Shown: one piece after another, positions 51,001-60,164 of the stretch
Position numbering within the stretch: the stretch's first letter is position 1
Layout: the number at the start of each line of letters is the position of its first letter
Source: Armatimonadota bacterium
Lineage (GTDB): Bacteria > Armatimonadota > Hebobacteria > CAIYQO01
Length of the DNA stretch: 63,109 bases
Reading direction: 5' to 3'
Assembly: GCA_029553475.1 (NCBI GenBank)
Contig: JAKPKV010000038.1
Coordinates: forward strand, 1 to 63,109
Notes under the pieces: model-generated
What the model was told of the DNA's origin: nothing
What the model saw: the letters and a program-made list of their open reading frames with translations, nothing else
Databases searched by the model: none
Position numbers and translations under genes: made by a program

Positions 51001-52124
51001 TCGGCTAATCGCCGCGGCGTCAGGGCCGCGATCTCCGCGCCGGCGTCGGCGCAGCGCTGGGCAAGGGCGTGGTCGTAGACGGGGCGGGCGTCGGCGTCCA
51101 ACGCGGCGAGGCCGAGCACGCGCACGCCCGCCTCGCGATAATGCGTCACCATGCTGATCACGCCCTCGGGGGAATTCCCCTCGAAGAAATCGGTGATGAG
51201 GACGAGGATGGTGCGCGCCGGCGACTCCACCAACCCTTCGCAGTAGCGCAGCGCGTTGTAGATGTCCGTGCCGCCGCCGAGCTGCACGCTCATCAGCACC
51301 GCCAGCGGATCGTCTACCTGCGCGGTCATATCTACGATACTGGTATCGAAGGCGACCAGGCTCACGCGCACCGCGGGCAGCCCGTGGAAGATGCCGGCCA
51401 TCACCGCGCTGTGAATCACCGAGTCGAGCATGGAGCCGCTGCAATCCACGCACAGGATGATGTGCCAGGGGAGGTGTCGCTTCGTGCGCGAGGCGAAGAA
51501 GATCTGCTCCACCAGCAGGCGCCGGCGCTCGGGATCGTAGTGCTTCAGGTTGGCGCGGATGGTGCGCGGCACGTCCAGATTGGCGGCGGTCTGCTGCCGG
51601 CTGCGCTGGCGGCGATTCAGCCGGCCCCACAGCACCGGGCGCACTTCGCTCGCGAGCGTGCGGCTGAGTTCGTCCACCATCTGGCGGACGATGCGGCGGG
51701 CGACCTCCAGCGTCTCCGCCGGCATCAATTCGCGGAAGGTCAGGATCGCCTTCATCAGTTCGTAGCTGGGCTCCAATCGCTCCAGCACCCGCGGGTCGGT
51801 GACGAGCTCCGTCATGCCGTAGCGATGCAGCGCGTGCTGCTCCAGCGTTTCCATGGTCTCGCGCGGAAAGAGCGCGCGGGCTTCGCGTATCCACGCCGGC
51901 ACGGAGAGCATGCTGGCGTCCATCCCGCCCGTGCGCGCTTCGTCTTCGCGCACGCCGCGGTCGCCGTATTCGCGGCCGTAGAGGTATTGCAGCACGCGGT
52001 CCATCCGCGGGTAATCGTCGCCCATGCCCAGCGCGCCGGGCAGTTGCTGCTCGGCGAAGCGCCCCAGGATGAGGCGCCAGCGGGCAAGGGCGGTATTGGA
52101 GTCGTGGTGGTCTGTATGAGACAT
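50976..52124 (-). CDS. VWA domain protein with MIDAS motif
   Basis: 382 aa from ATG 52124; an in-frame ATG at 52232 gives 36 more residues overlapping the upstream gene, and neither has a strong ribosome binding site. The C-terminal VWA fold has a complete metal-ion-dependent adhesion site: DCSGS (227-231), the threonine in GGGTD (286) and aspartate in LITDFFEG (312). The N-terminal 190 residues are helical with a basic patch (WGRLNRRQRSRQQ). VWA proteins of this kind pair with MoxR AAA+ ATPases as substrate- or client-binding partners. Overlaps the SWIM gene by 25 bp and follows DUF5682 after 58 bp. Confidence 0.9.
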   Translation of the reverse strand: MSHTDHHDSNTALARWRLILGRFAEQQLPGALGMGDDYPRMDRVLQYLYGREYGDRGVREDEARTGGMDASMLSVPAWIREARALFPRETMETLEQHALHRYGMTELVTDPRVLERLEPSYELMKAILTFRELMPAETLEVARRIVRQMVDELSRTLASEVRPVLWGRLNRRQRSRQQTAANLDVPRTIRANLKHYDPERRRLLVEQIFFASRTKRHLPWHIILCVDCSGSMLDSVIHSAVMAGIFHGLPAVRVSLVAFDTSIVDMTAQVDDPLAVLMSVQLGGGTDIYNALRYCEGLVESPARTILVLITDFFEGNSPEGVISMVTHYREAGVRVLGLAALDADARPVYDHALAQRCADAGAEIAALTPRRLAEWMDNALS

Positions 52125-52182
52125 ATATTTACCGCGGAGGAGATGATTTCCCGTCGGGGTTTGATAGTCTGTGTGTTCCTCA

Positions 52183-54567
52183 TTATGAGGCAGTCGCGGG
52201 GTCTCCTTTCGTGAGGAGTAGTTCCAAACCATCCGCCAGCAGTGCTTCCCGCACGCGGCGGTTCACCTCCGCGGCGTGCAGGAGGTCATCGCTGCTGAAT
52301 TCGCGGGTGTGCGGCAGCGGCAGCGCCGCCACGCCATGCTGGCGCGCGACCACGGCGGCGACGCGGTCCGTCTCGCGCGGGGTGAGCGTGCTGAACGCGA
52401 GGCGGAGGGTGGGGAGCTGGGTGAGGAAGCGCGCCTCATCCCAATCCGCCAGCACGCCGGTCAGCGCCGCGCAGAGCTCCGGCTCCTGCCAGAGCACGCC
52501 GCGGGCGGTCCGCAGCAGGCCGCGCAGGAAAGCCGGGCCGGATCCGCCGTCGTCCTTCACGCTGTGCAGGAAGCCGGTGAAACGCCGGGTGAGCGCATCC
52601 AGCGGCATCCGCCCGTCATCCACCAACAGGCCGGTGGCGGCGCCGATGACGGCGGCATTGCCATCGGCGGCATCGGCCAGCTCACGCAGGCGGTCCCAGA
52701 GCATCGCCCGGTGCGCGGGCCGGTTGCCGAACGGCGCGGGCATCTGCGACAGGCTGTTCAGCGCGTCCAGCACCGCGTCCTCCGCCTCCCCCGCGGTGGC
52801 GACCAATGCCGGCAGCAGGTAGCAGGCGCGCTGAAAGGCCCGCAGCGCCAGCTCGGCGACATCGGTGAGCCGGTGCGCTTCCAGCGGCTCACGGGAGAGG
52901 TGGAGCATCAGCAGGTCGGCGGCGGCGCGCACCAGCGAGGGGAAGTCGGCATCCGCGGCAATCAGCGCGCCGGTGCGGTCGAGCAGCGCCTGGCTCTGGC
53001 GGTGCAGGCCCATGCGGCAGGATTCCACCACCAGCGCGGTGCCGAGCCGCGCGCGCCCGCCCTGTCCGGCGGCCTCCGCCTCGGCGAAGCGCTCCTGCAG
53101 CATGGCGGCGGCCGCTTCCTCCAACGAGGCCCCGTACATCGCGCGTTCGATGAGGGTGGCGTCCGTCATCGGCGACCAACAATACTGCCAGACCTCCTGC
53201 ACGCGGTCGAGGTGTGTTCCGGCCACGAAATCCGGCCCGCGCTGCAGGGTGGCGAACGGGACGTCGAGGAAGCGCAGGCGATAGAGCAGGCGGCTGGCGG
53301 CGCGGTGGCCGGCGCTGCGGTAGAGGTCGAGGGTGAGGGTGCGCGTCTCGCCGCCGTCGAGGGCCAGCTTCAGGCCGGCGGCGGCGGAGCGGAAGTCATG
53401 GACGATGGGCGGCTGGCCGGCATCCTTCGGCACCTCGCCGACCCGCGCGCCGGCGAGCAGCGCGCGGGCGAGGGTGAGCACGGCCACGCCCTCGATATCG
53501 GCCGCGCCCTTGATAAAACTGGCGCGGATGCCGTCCAGCAGGTCTTCGCGGGTGGGGCCGCGGTGCCCGCGCAGGCGCGCCAGCCGCTCGGTCTGCGCCA
53601 GCGCCTGAATCTCGTCATCCGTGGAGGAATCGCCCTTCTGCCTGCGCAGTCGTTGGCCGAGCTCGACGAGAATCGGCGCCATCGGCTGTCCTTCCCAGCA
53701 CCGCTGGTAGAACTCCGGCGAGGGCATGCCGCTGCCGTAACCGTTCAGGCGGTCAAGCTGCTCGAAGCTGTAGCGGGTCAGCACCACCTGGGCATCGCCG
53801 GGCGCCACGTCCACCGCTTTCGGCACGTCCGGCGCGGTGTCCCGCAGGGCGACGGTGTGAAAGCCGCCGGTGACCACCACCACGCGCCCCGTCTCCCGCG
53901 CGATTTCCGCGGCCATCCCGGCTTCGCGAGCAACGTTCCCCTCGGCGCGCAGCATGTCGTCGGTATAGTCCTCGCGCGCCAGCGCGCAGTAGGCCAGCAC
54001 GTTGCGGAAGAAGGCGGCGGCGTCCAGTTCCTGGTAGCCGTCCTCGTACAGGTGGTCCCACAGGTCGTCGGGGTCGCGGGCGCCGGCGCGCTGGCAGGCG
54101 GCGGCGAGGAAGCGGCTGTGGGTGAAGTAACGCTCCTCGAGCAGGCTGGCGACCCTCCCTTCGGGCCGCTCACCGTGCGCTACCTGCTCCGGATACGTCA
54201 GGTCAATAAACTTCGCGGGGATCTCGAGCGCGGCGGCGGCGCGGATGGCCGCCAGCTCCGGCGAGAAATCGCAGAACGGGTAGTAGGCGGCGTAGTGCGC
54301 CGGCTGCGCGCCGCGGGCGCGCGCGATGTAGGTGGTGAAGATCGCCACCGGCATGCGCGTTTCAGGGTGGATGAGCAGCGGGATGAGCGGCGTCGCGTCG
54401 CGCGGACCCTCGATGAGCACGGCGTCGGGCCGCAGGTGGCGGATGAGTCGGTCCACGTGCCAGGCGCAGGCGGGGCTATGGTGGCGAATGGGCAGGTAGA
54501 CGACGCGGGCATCGAGGTCCAGCGCGGCTAGGCCAGCCACTTGCGGGCTTTCAGGAAGTCCGTCCAT
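52183..54567 (-). CDS. DUF5682 family protein
   Basis: 794 aa. DUF5682 has no assigned biochemistry. N-terminal residues 1-240 carry conserved-looking polar motifs: PIRHHSPACA (H29, H30), LIEGPRD (E53), a REAGMAAEI segment near 214-222, and VVTGGFH (H237). This set and order recall the TIKI/TraB/EreA/ChaN superfamily, where His and Glu residues line the active site; that link is my inference. Residues 300-794 are alpha-helical and rich in Ala/Leu, including a GMPSPEFYQRCWEG block and the 90-residue C-terminal region. The start at 54567 overlaps the moxR end by 40 bp, with AAGGGGG upstream. The gene is the largest of the module and likely gives it its specific activity. Confidence 0.88.
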   Translation of the reverse strand: MDGLPESPQVAGLAALDLDARVVYLPIRHHSPACAWHVDRLIRHLRPDAVLIEGPRDATPLIPLLIHPETRMPVAIFTTYIARARGAQPAHYAAYYPFCDFSPELAAIRAAAALEIPAKFIDLTYPEQVAHGERPEGRVASLLEERYFTHSRFLAAACQRAGARDPDDLWDHLYEDGYQELDAAAFFRNVLAYCALAREDYTDDMLRAEGNVAREAGMAAEIARETGRVVVVTGGFHTVALRDTAPDVPKAVDVAPGDAQVVLTRYSFEQLDRLNGYGSGMPSPEFYQRCWEGQPMAPILVELGQRLRRQKGDSSTDDEIQALAQTERLARLRGHRGPTREDLLDGIRASFIKGAADIEGVAVLTLARALLAGARVGEVPKDAGQPPIVHDFRSAAAGLKLALDGGETRTLTLDLYRSAGHRAASRLLYRLRFLDVPFATLQRGPDFVAGTHLDRVQEVWQYCWSPMTDATLIERAMYGASLEEAAAAMLQERFAEAEAAGQGGRARLGTALVVESCRMGLHRQSQALLDRTGALIAADADFPSLVRAAADLLMLHLSREPLEAHRLTDVAELALRAFQRACYLLPALVATAGEAEDAVLDALNSLSQMPAPFGNRPAHRAMLWDRLRELADAADGNAAVIGAATGLLVDDGRMPLDALTRRFTGFLHSVKDDGGSGPAFLRGLLRTARGVLWQEPELCAALTGVLADWDEARFLTQLPTLRLAFSTLTPRETDRVAAVVARQHGVAALPLPHTREFSSDDLLHAAEVNRRVREALLADGLELLLTKGDPATAS

Positions 54568-55615
54568 ATGCCCCCTTTGCTCTTGCTCCGCTGGGTCACC
54601 ACGATATCGAAATAATGCTTCAGCTTCTTCTCCTCGCCCTGGGCGTCTTTGGTCATCGCCGTGGCCAGGTGCCGGCAGATGAACTCCGGCGTCAGCATGC
54701 CCGTGCCGAAGTAATGGCAGTCGAGGCCGGCGGAAAGGGCGACGGAGACCGCCTCCGCGGTGGACATCACCGCGGCCGCCTTCTCGAGTTGAATGCCTTC
54801 CGCCGTGACGCCCTCGCGCAGATCGTGGAAGGCGGTGACGAGCAGCTCCACGACCGGCCGCTCCACCGTCACCGGAGCGGCGGCCTCCGCCAGCAGGCGC
54901 GCGCACTCCTGCTGCACCAGCGCGATCTCCAGGTTGATATCGCGGATGGGCGATACCGTTTCGAAGTTGAAGCGGCGCTTCAAAGCGCTGGACATTTCAT
55001 GCACCCCGCGGTCGCGGGTGTTGGCGGTGGCGATGACGTTGAAGCCGGGCGTTGCCAGCAGCACGCGGTCGTCGCCGGGCAGCTCCGGCACGATGAGCAT
55101 CTTCTCGGAGAGGATGCCGATGAGGGCGTCCTGAATCTCCGGCGCGCAGCGGGTGATCTCCTCAAAACGCACCAGCACGCCGTCACGCATGCCGGTGTAG
55201 ATGGCCGACGGCACCAGCGCGCGCGGCGTCGGCCCTTCGCCAGCAGCAGCGCGTAGTTCCAGGAATACTTCACCTGGTCCTCGCTCACGCCGGCGCTGCC
55301 CTGGATGGTGTGCGTGGAATTGCCGCTGATGGCGGCGGCCAGCAGTTCGGAGAGCATGGATTTCGCCGTGCCCGGCTCGCCCACCAGCAGCAGCCCGCGC
55401 GTCCCCGCCAGGCTCACGATGGCGCGCTCCACCAGCGTGTCGTCCCCGTAGAATTTTCGCGCGATCCCCCGTTTCGCGTCCCCGCAGACGAAAGCCTTCA
55501 CCGCCAGCGGCGACAACCGCCACCCCGGCGGCTTCGGCCCACCGTCAGTCCGCGCGAGGGTCGCCAATTCGTCCGCGTACGCCAGCTCGGCCGGCGGGCG
55601 AAGCATGGTCGCCAT
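54528..55615 (-). CDS. MoxR-family AAA+ ATPase, interrupted by a one-base frameshift
   Basis: The protein is split over two minus-strand frames. The first frame (from ATG 55615, GGAGG upstream) gives the N-terminus with Walker A GEPGTAKS (79-86) and runs to ALLLAKG near 55232. The second frame continues with [12 protein letters not shown], the Walker B-like [10 protein letters not shown], sensor 1 [12 protein letters not shown] and arginine finger SALKRRF. Inserting one C in the GGCC run at 55231-55235 would restore a single 362-aa protein of the expected length. It may be an assembly error, a real lesion or a recoded shift. MoxR ATPases drive remodelling of client proteins with VWA partners, and this gene heads the module. 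Overlaps DUF5682 by 40 bp. Confidence 0.88.
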
Positions 55616-55693
55616 GGGCTATCAGCCTCCTGTGCTGCGTGCTGGCACGAATAATTTGCCGGGAGCGGGGGAATTCCCTGCCTCTTCGGCGCG

Positions 55694-57451
55694 CTAGCGC
55701 TGAAACTTCTTATCCAGCTCATACCGCGTGATCGTCATGATGATCGGGTCGCCATGGGGGCAGATTCCCGGATTCGGCAGTTGGCATAACGCATCGAGGA
55801 GTTTGGTCTGTTCCTCGGGGGCGAGCCACTTGCCGGCGGTGATGGCGCCCTTGCAGGCGATACTGGCGAGCAAGCGGCGGCGGCCTTCTTCCAGCGCGCG
55901 ACGGGCGGGGTCTTCCGGGGTGAAGGCGGCGATGGTGATCCCCGCGTCCAGGTCGGCGAGAATCTCCTGCAGCACCGTCTCCGGGTTGTGCCCGGCGAGG
56001 ACGGCGGGCATGGCGCGCACCAGGTAGCTCTGCCCGCTCATCGGCTCGATGTCGAAGCCGAAGGCGGCGAGGTTCTCGCGCTGGGCGTCGAGCAGCGCCG
56101 CCTCGCGATGGCCGAGATGCACCGTCGCCGGCAGCACCAGCCGCTGGGCGAGGACGTGATCGCGGGCCGCCCACAGGCGCTCGAAGATGACGCGCTCGTG
56201 CGCGCGGTGCTGGTTGATGACGAGGAGCGCGTCGCGCCCTTCGGCCAGCAGAAAGATGCCGTGGAACTGCCCCAGCGCGCGCAGGCCGGTCTGCGGCACG
56301 GCGGCGGCGGGGGTGGGGTGGGCGGCGGGCAGCGCCGGCGTCCCCACCGGGGCCGCGGCGCTGCCAGGGGGGAAGGCGATGGCCGGCTGCGCGGCGCGCG
56401 CCGGCGCGGTGGCGCGCGCCGCGCCGGCGCTGCCGGGATTCCAGACCGCGAGCTCCTGGATCATGCTCACCCCGGCGAGGGCGCTCTTCACCGCGCGCAC
56501 CACGACGGCGTGCACCTCCTGCTCGCGGTGGAAGCGCACCTCCGCCTTGGCGGGGTGGACATTCACGTCCAACTGGCGCGGGTCGAGCGTCAACCGCAGC
56601 ACAGCGACGGGGAAGCGCCCGCGGTCGAGCAGGCCCTCGTAGGCGTATTCCAGCGCGTGGGTGATGGTGCGGTTGAGAATGCGGCGGCCATTGACGATGA
56701 CGAGCTGGCCGGAACGGTTGCCGCGCGCCGCGTCCGGTTTGCCGACGTAGCCGTCCACGCGCACGCCGGGGGTATCGAGTTCCACCGGCACCATCGCCTC
56801 CGCCGTCTGCCGGCCCAGCCAGGCGGCGATGTGCGTCGGCAGCGATGGGGTGGCGGGCCGGGAGAGCGTTTCACGGCCCTGAATCAGCAGGCGAAAATTC
56901 ACGCTGGGGTAGGCGAGGGAGATGGCGTTGAGCAGGTCGGCGATCTGCCCGCATTCCGTCTGGTCGCTCTTCAGGAATTTCAGCCGCGCGGGGGTGTTGA
57001 AGAACAGTTGGCGTACCTCGAAGCGCGTGCCCGGCGGGCAGCCGATGTCGTTCAGGTCCACGATGGTGCCGCCGCGCGCCAGCAGTTCGGTGCCGATCTC
57101 CTCGTCGTGCGGACGGGTGACCATGCGCAGGTGGCTGACGGCGGCGATGCTGGGCAGCGCCTCCCCGCGGAAGCCCAGGGTGCGAATCTCGAACAGGTCG
57201 TCGGCGACGGCGATCTTGCTGGTGGCGTGCCGCTGCAGCGAGAGCACCGCGTCCTCGCGCGCCATCCCGCCGCCGTTATCGGTGACCTGGATGAGTTTGC
57301 GTCCGGCTTCCTCGATCACCACCTCGATATCGGTGGCGCCGGCGTCGAGCGCGTTCTCCACCAGTTCCTTCACCACCGAGGCGGGACGCTCGATGACTTC
57401 GCCGGCGGCGATCTTGTTGGCCAGTGATTCGTCTAAAATGCGAATGGGCAT
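55694..57451 (-). CDS. mutL: DNA mismatch repair protein MutL
   Basis: 585 aa, normal length. N-terminal GHKL ATPase motifs are complete: KELVENALDAGA, DNGGGM and TLGFRGEALPSIA; the segment GTRFEVRQLFFNTPARLKF follows. The linker (about 330-390) is proline/alanine-rich. In the C-terminal domain the endonuclease metal motif D-Q-H-A-x2-E-x4-E appears as NQHRAHERVIFE: the first aspartate is asparagine and the alanine is arginine. CKGAITAGKWL and CPHGDPI replace the usual ACHxA and CPHGRP blocks. Latent nicking activity may therefore be weak or lost. It sits 78 bp before moxR and 11 bp after a metallophosphoesterase. mutS is not in the window. Confidence 0.95.
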   Translation of the reverse strand: MPIRILDESLANKIAAGEVIERPASVVKELVENALDAGATDIEVVIEEAGRKLIQVTDNGGGMAREDAVLSLQRHATSKIAVADDLFEIRTLGFRGEALPSIAAVSHLRMVTRPHDEEIGTELLARGGTIVDLNDIGCPPGTRFEVRQLFFNTPARLKFLKSDQTECGQIADLLNAISLAYPSVNFRLLIQGRETLSRPATPSLPTHIAAWLGRQTAEAMVPVELDTPGVRVDGYVGKPDAARGNRSGQLVIVNGRRILNRTITHALEYAYEGLLDRGRFPVAVLRLTLDPRQLDVNVHPAKAEVRFHREQEVHAVVVRAVKSALAGVSMIQELAVWNPGSAGAARATAPARAAQPAIAFPPGSAAAPVGTPALPAAHPTPAAAVPQTGLRALGQFHGIFLLAEGRDALLVINQHRAHERVIFERLWAARDHVLAQRLVLPATVHLGHREAALLDAQRENLAAFGFDIEPMSGQSYLVRAMPAVLAGHNPETVLQEILADLDAGITIAAFTPEDPARRALEEGRRRLLASIACKGAITAGKWLAPEEQTKLLDALCQLPNPGICPHGDPIIMTITRYELDKKFQR

Positions 57452-57462
57452 GACGCTCTATC

Positions 57463-58281
57463 TTACCCGCCGCGGGTCAGCGTGAACACCGTCGCTTCCG
57501 GCCCGCAGTTGAGCCGGATGCGCAACCGGGTGGAGCCGATGCCGCGGCTGACGTAGAGGACGGCATTCCCCACCTGGTGGCGGCCGGCGACGTAGCGCTG
57601 GGGCAGGCGTATATTCGTATACGGCGCATAGCCGCCGGGCAGGCAGATTTGCCCGCCGTGGGTATGCCCGGAGAGAATGAGGCGAATGTGCGGATCGAGC
57701 GTGTCGCGGATGATCTCCGGCGAGTGCGCGAGCAGAATGATGGGCACGTCGGGCGGGGCAAGGGCCAGCGCCGCATCCAGCTCCGCATACCCGTCGTGCG
57801 GGTCTTCCACCCCGGCGAACCAGAGCCGCTGGCCATCACGGGCAATCGCGGCGGGCGCATTTTGCAGGAAGGGGATGATGCGTGCCAACTCCCGCCGCTG
57901 GGCCTGGGTGAGCAGCGCCTCCCGGTAATCGGCATTGCCGAACACCGCGACGACGTTTTCAACGGCAGTGGCAAGCTCGCCGAGCAACGACACCAGGCGC
58001 GGATACGCCCCGCGCTGCATGATGTAATCGCCGGTGAGGCAGACGCAGTCCGGCTGCAGGTCGCGGGCGAGGGCCAGCAGGCGCGCCGGCCAGCGCGAGG
58101 CGGTGCGCAGGTGTAGATCGGTGAGGTGCAGCAGCGTGAAGCCGTCAAAGGCGGTGGGCAAATCCGGGATGACGATCGTCTCACGGGTGACGGATAATTG
58201 CTGTGTATTGGCGATGCCCCTGGCGATGAGTCCGACAGCGACGGCGCCCAGGGTCATGGCGGCAACCGGTGCCCAGCGCAC
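57463..58281 (-). CDS. YkuE-type membrane-anchored metallophosphoesterase
   Basis: 272 aa, GTG start after GGAAAGGGG. One N-terminal hydrophobic helix precedes a calcineurin-like fold. The metal motifs are in order: HLTDLHLR, LTGDYIM, GNADYRE, LLAHSPE and SGHTHGGQ. The GNHD motif is GNAD here, as in many YkuE-like enzymes. Members hydrolyse phosphoesters at the membrane, e.g. UDP-diacylglucosamine-like or lipid phosphates. Substrate is unknown. It is 11 bp upstream of mutL, so they are probably cotranscribed. Confidence 0.9.
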   Translation of the reverse strand: MRWAPVAAMTLGAVAVGLIARGIANTQQLSVTRETIVIPDLPTAFDGFTLLHLTDLHLRTASRWPARLLALARDLQPDCVCLTGDYIMQRGAYPRLVSLLGELATAVENVVAVFGNADYREALLTQAQRRELARIIPFLQNAPAAIARDGQRLWFAGVEDPHDGYAELDAALALAPPDVPIILLAHSPEIIRDTLDPHIRLILSGHTHGGQICLPGGYAPYTNIRLPQRYVAGRHQVGNAVLYVSRGIGSTRLRIRLNCGPEATVFTLTRGG

Positions 58282-58363
58282 GCGAGTCCCCTTTCCGAGA
58301 TGGTTTCTTAAAAAACTCTTTCGCGTTGCGCGCGGGATTGTCCTGCCGGATACGCGATGCGTG

Positions 58364-58549
58364 CTACAGCGACGCGGGAATCTGGGACGCCGATGAGGGC
58401 ACGGATTTGCCGTCCCGTTGCCGTTCCGGGAGCGGTCGAGGGGTCATCTGCTGGAGCAGGCGCGCGCGCTGCTCATCATAGGACTCGACGGCTTCTTCCC
58501 AGGAGCCGGGGCGCGGCTGCCAGCCGATCTCTCGCGTGCGGCGTTTCAT
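58364..58549 (-). CDS. Small hypothetical protein
   Basis: 61 aa. A GGGGGAGG site about nine bases before the ATG supports translation. The composition is charged and polar with tryptophans (GWQPRPGSWEEAVESYDEQR), like a small soluble protein, not random sequence. No known family. It lies 82 bp upstream of the metallophosphoesterase gene on the same strand, so it could lead that transcript. Alternatively it is a chance frame. Confidence 0.45.
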   Translation of the reverse strand: MKRRTREIGWQPRPGSWEEAVESYDEQRARLLQQMTPRPLPERQRDGKSVPSSASQIPASL

Positions 58550-58828
58550 CAGCGTTATCCTCCCCCTCATCCCCGGCGATATGCAGCGAGACGATTGTAG
58601 CATGACGGATAGCGGTGAAGGAGCATGCGTTGGGAGGTTTTTCTGACACCGCGGCTGCGGATAGCAGACGGGGATACCGGGTCCCGCGCCTGATTGGGCC
58701 GATCCCCGCACATTTTCCGCTCCTTGCCATCAAGGCGAAAGGGAGAGCGAGCGATAGCGCAGAAATAGGGAAATGCCGCACGCGATCGGGTCACCGGTCT
58801 GAAGACAGAGGCGAGAGAGGTGTGAACA

Positions 58829-60130
58829 ATGGCGACTGAACGCCCGTTGCTGCAGGTAGCCCTGGATTTTGTTGATCTGGACCGCGCGCTGCTGCTGGCG
58901 GAAGAGTCCGTCGCCGGCGGCGCGGATTGGATCGAGGCCGGCACGCCGCTCATCAAGAGCGTCGGCCTGGACGCCGTGCGCGAATTGAAGCGCCGCTTCC
59001 CCGACAAGACCGTGGTGGCGGATTTGAAAATCATGGATGCCGGCCGCATCGAAGTCGAATATGCCGCCAAAGCCGGCGCGGGCGCGGTGACGGTGCTGGC
59101 GCTCGCCTCGGACGCCACCATTGCCGAGTGTATCGAGGCCGGCCGGCATTACGGGGCGAAGGTGATCGCCGATCTGGTGAATGTGCCGGACCCGGTGAGC
59201 CGCGCGCGCGAAGTGGAGGCCCTGGGGGTGGACGCGGTGAACGTCCATACCCCCATTGACGTGCAAATGCAGGGGCTGTTTCCCTTCGATACGCTGCGCG
59301 CGGTGGCGGGAGCGGTGGGCGTTCCCGTCAGCGTGGCGGGGGGCATCACCAGTGAAACGATCGCCGACGCCGTGGCCAGCGGGGCGCGTATCGTCATCGT
59401 CGGGGGGGCCATCACCAAGGCGACGGATGCGACGGCGGCAACGCGGGCTCTCCGCACGGCCATCGAGACCGGTCAGACGATAGAAAGCGGGCTTTTCCGC
59501 CGCGCGACGGCGGACACGATTGGCGCGGTGCTGGCGCAGGTCTCGGTCGCCAACGTCTCGGATGCCATGCATCGCGGCGGGGTGGCGCCGGGCATTTATC
59601 CGCTGGCGCCGGGCATGCGGTGCTTTGGCCGCGCGGTGACCGTGCGCACGGCGCCGGGCGACTGGGCGAAACCGGTGCAGGCCGTAGACCAGGCCGGTCC
59701 CGGCGACGTGCTGGTGATTGAGGCCGGCGGCGTGGCCCCCGCCATCTGGGGAGAGCTGGCGACGAATTCGGCGATCATGCGCGGCATCGCCGGGGTGATC
59801 ATTGACGGGGCGGCGCGCGACGCCGGTGATATCCGCCGGCTCACGTTGCCGCTCTTCAGCAAGCTGGTCTGCCCGAACGCCGGCGAGCCGAAAGGTTTCG
59901 GCGAGATCGGCGCCAGCGTGCGCATCAGCGGGGTGGAGGTCCATCCTGGCGACTGGATCCTCGCCGATGACGACGGCGTGGTCGTCATCCCAGGGGCGCA
60001 GGCGGTGGAGATCACCAACCGCGCCATGGACGTGCTGGAGCGCGAAAACCGCATCCGCGAAGAGATTCAGCGCGGCAGTACCCTGGCGGCGGTGGCTGAG
60101 TTGTTGAAATGGGAAAAACGATCCGGGTAA
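58829..60130 (+). CDS. Bifunctional 3-hexulose-6-phosphate synthase / RraA-like fusion
   Basis: 433 aa. Residues 1-205 are a 3-hexulose-6-phosphate synthase (Hps) of the orotidine-decarboxylase fold: LLQVALDFVD, GADWIEAGTPLIKS, the catalytic VVADLKIMD (K-x-x-D), and SVAGGI phosphate loop. Residues about 225-433 are an RraA/HMG-aldolase-type domain: GDVLVIEAGG, WGELAT, IIDGAARD with the usual Arg and Asp, and WILADDDGVVVIP. The same domain pair is annotated elsewhere as a bifunctional hexulose-6-phosphate synthase/ribonuclease regulator. Hps condenses formaldehyde with ribulose 5-phosphate, or runs backwards to make ribulose 5-phosphate. The partner hexulose-6-phosphate isomerase is not in view. 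AGAGAGG precedes the ATG. The next gene is 34 bp downstream. Confidence 0.92.
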   Translation: MATERPLLQVALDFVDLDRALLLAEESVAGGADWIEAGTPLIKSVGLDAVRELKRRFPDKTVVADLKIMDAGRIEVEYAAKAGAGAVTVLALASDATIAECIEAGRHYGAKVIADLVNVPDPVSRAREVEALGVDAVNVHTPIDVQMQGLFPFDTLRAVAGAVGVPVSVAGGITSETIADAVASGARIVIVGGAITKATDATAATRALRTAIETGQTIESGLFRRATADTIGAVLAQVSVANVSDAMHRGGVAPGIYPLAPGMRCFGRAVTVRTAPGDWAKPVQAVDQAGPGDVLVIEAGGVAPAIWGELATNSAIMRGIAGVIIDGAARDAGDIRRLTLPLFSKLVCPNAGEPKGFGEIGASVRISGVEVHPGDWILADDDGVVVIPGAQAVEITNRAMDVLERENRIREEIQRGSTLAAVAELLKWEKRSG

Positions 60131-60164
60131 GTGATCACCACGCTAGGTAGTAAGGAGTGCACCG

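Noticed and set aside
54528-55523. Treating the two MoxR halves as two separate genes
   Set aside because: Neither half has a full ATPase, and the join falls inside a conserved domain. One frameshifted gene explains both.
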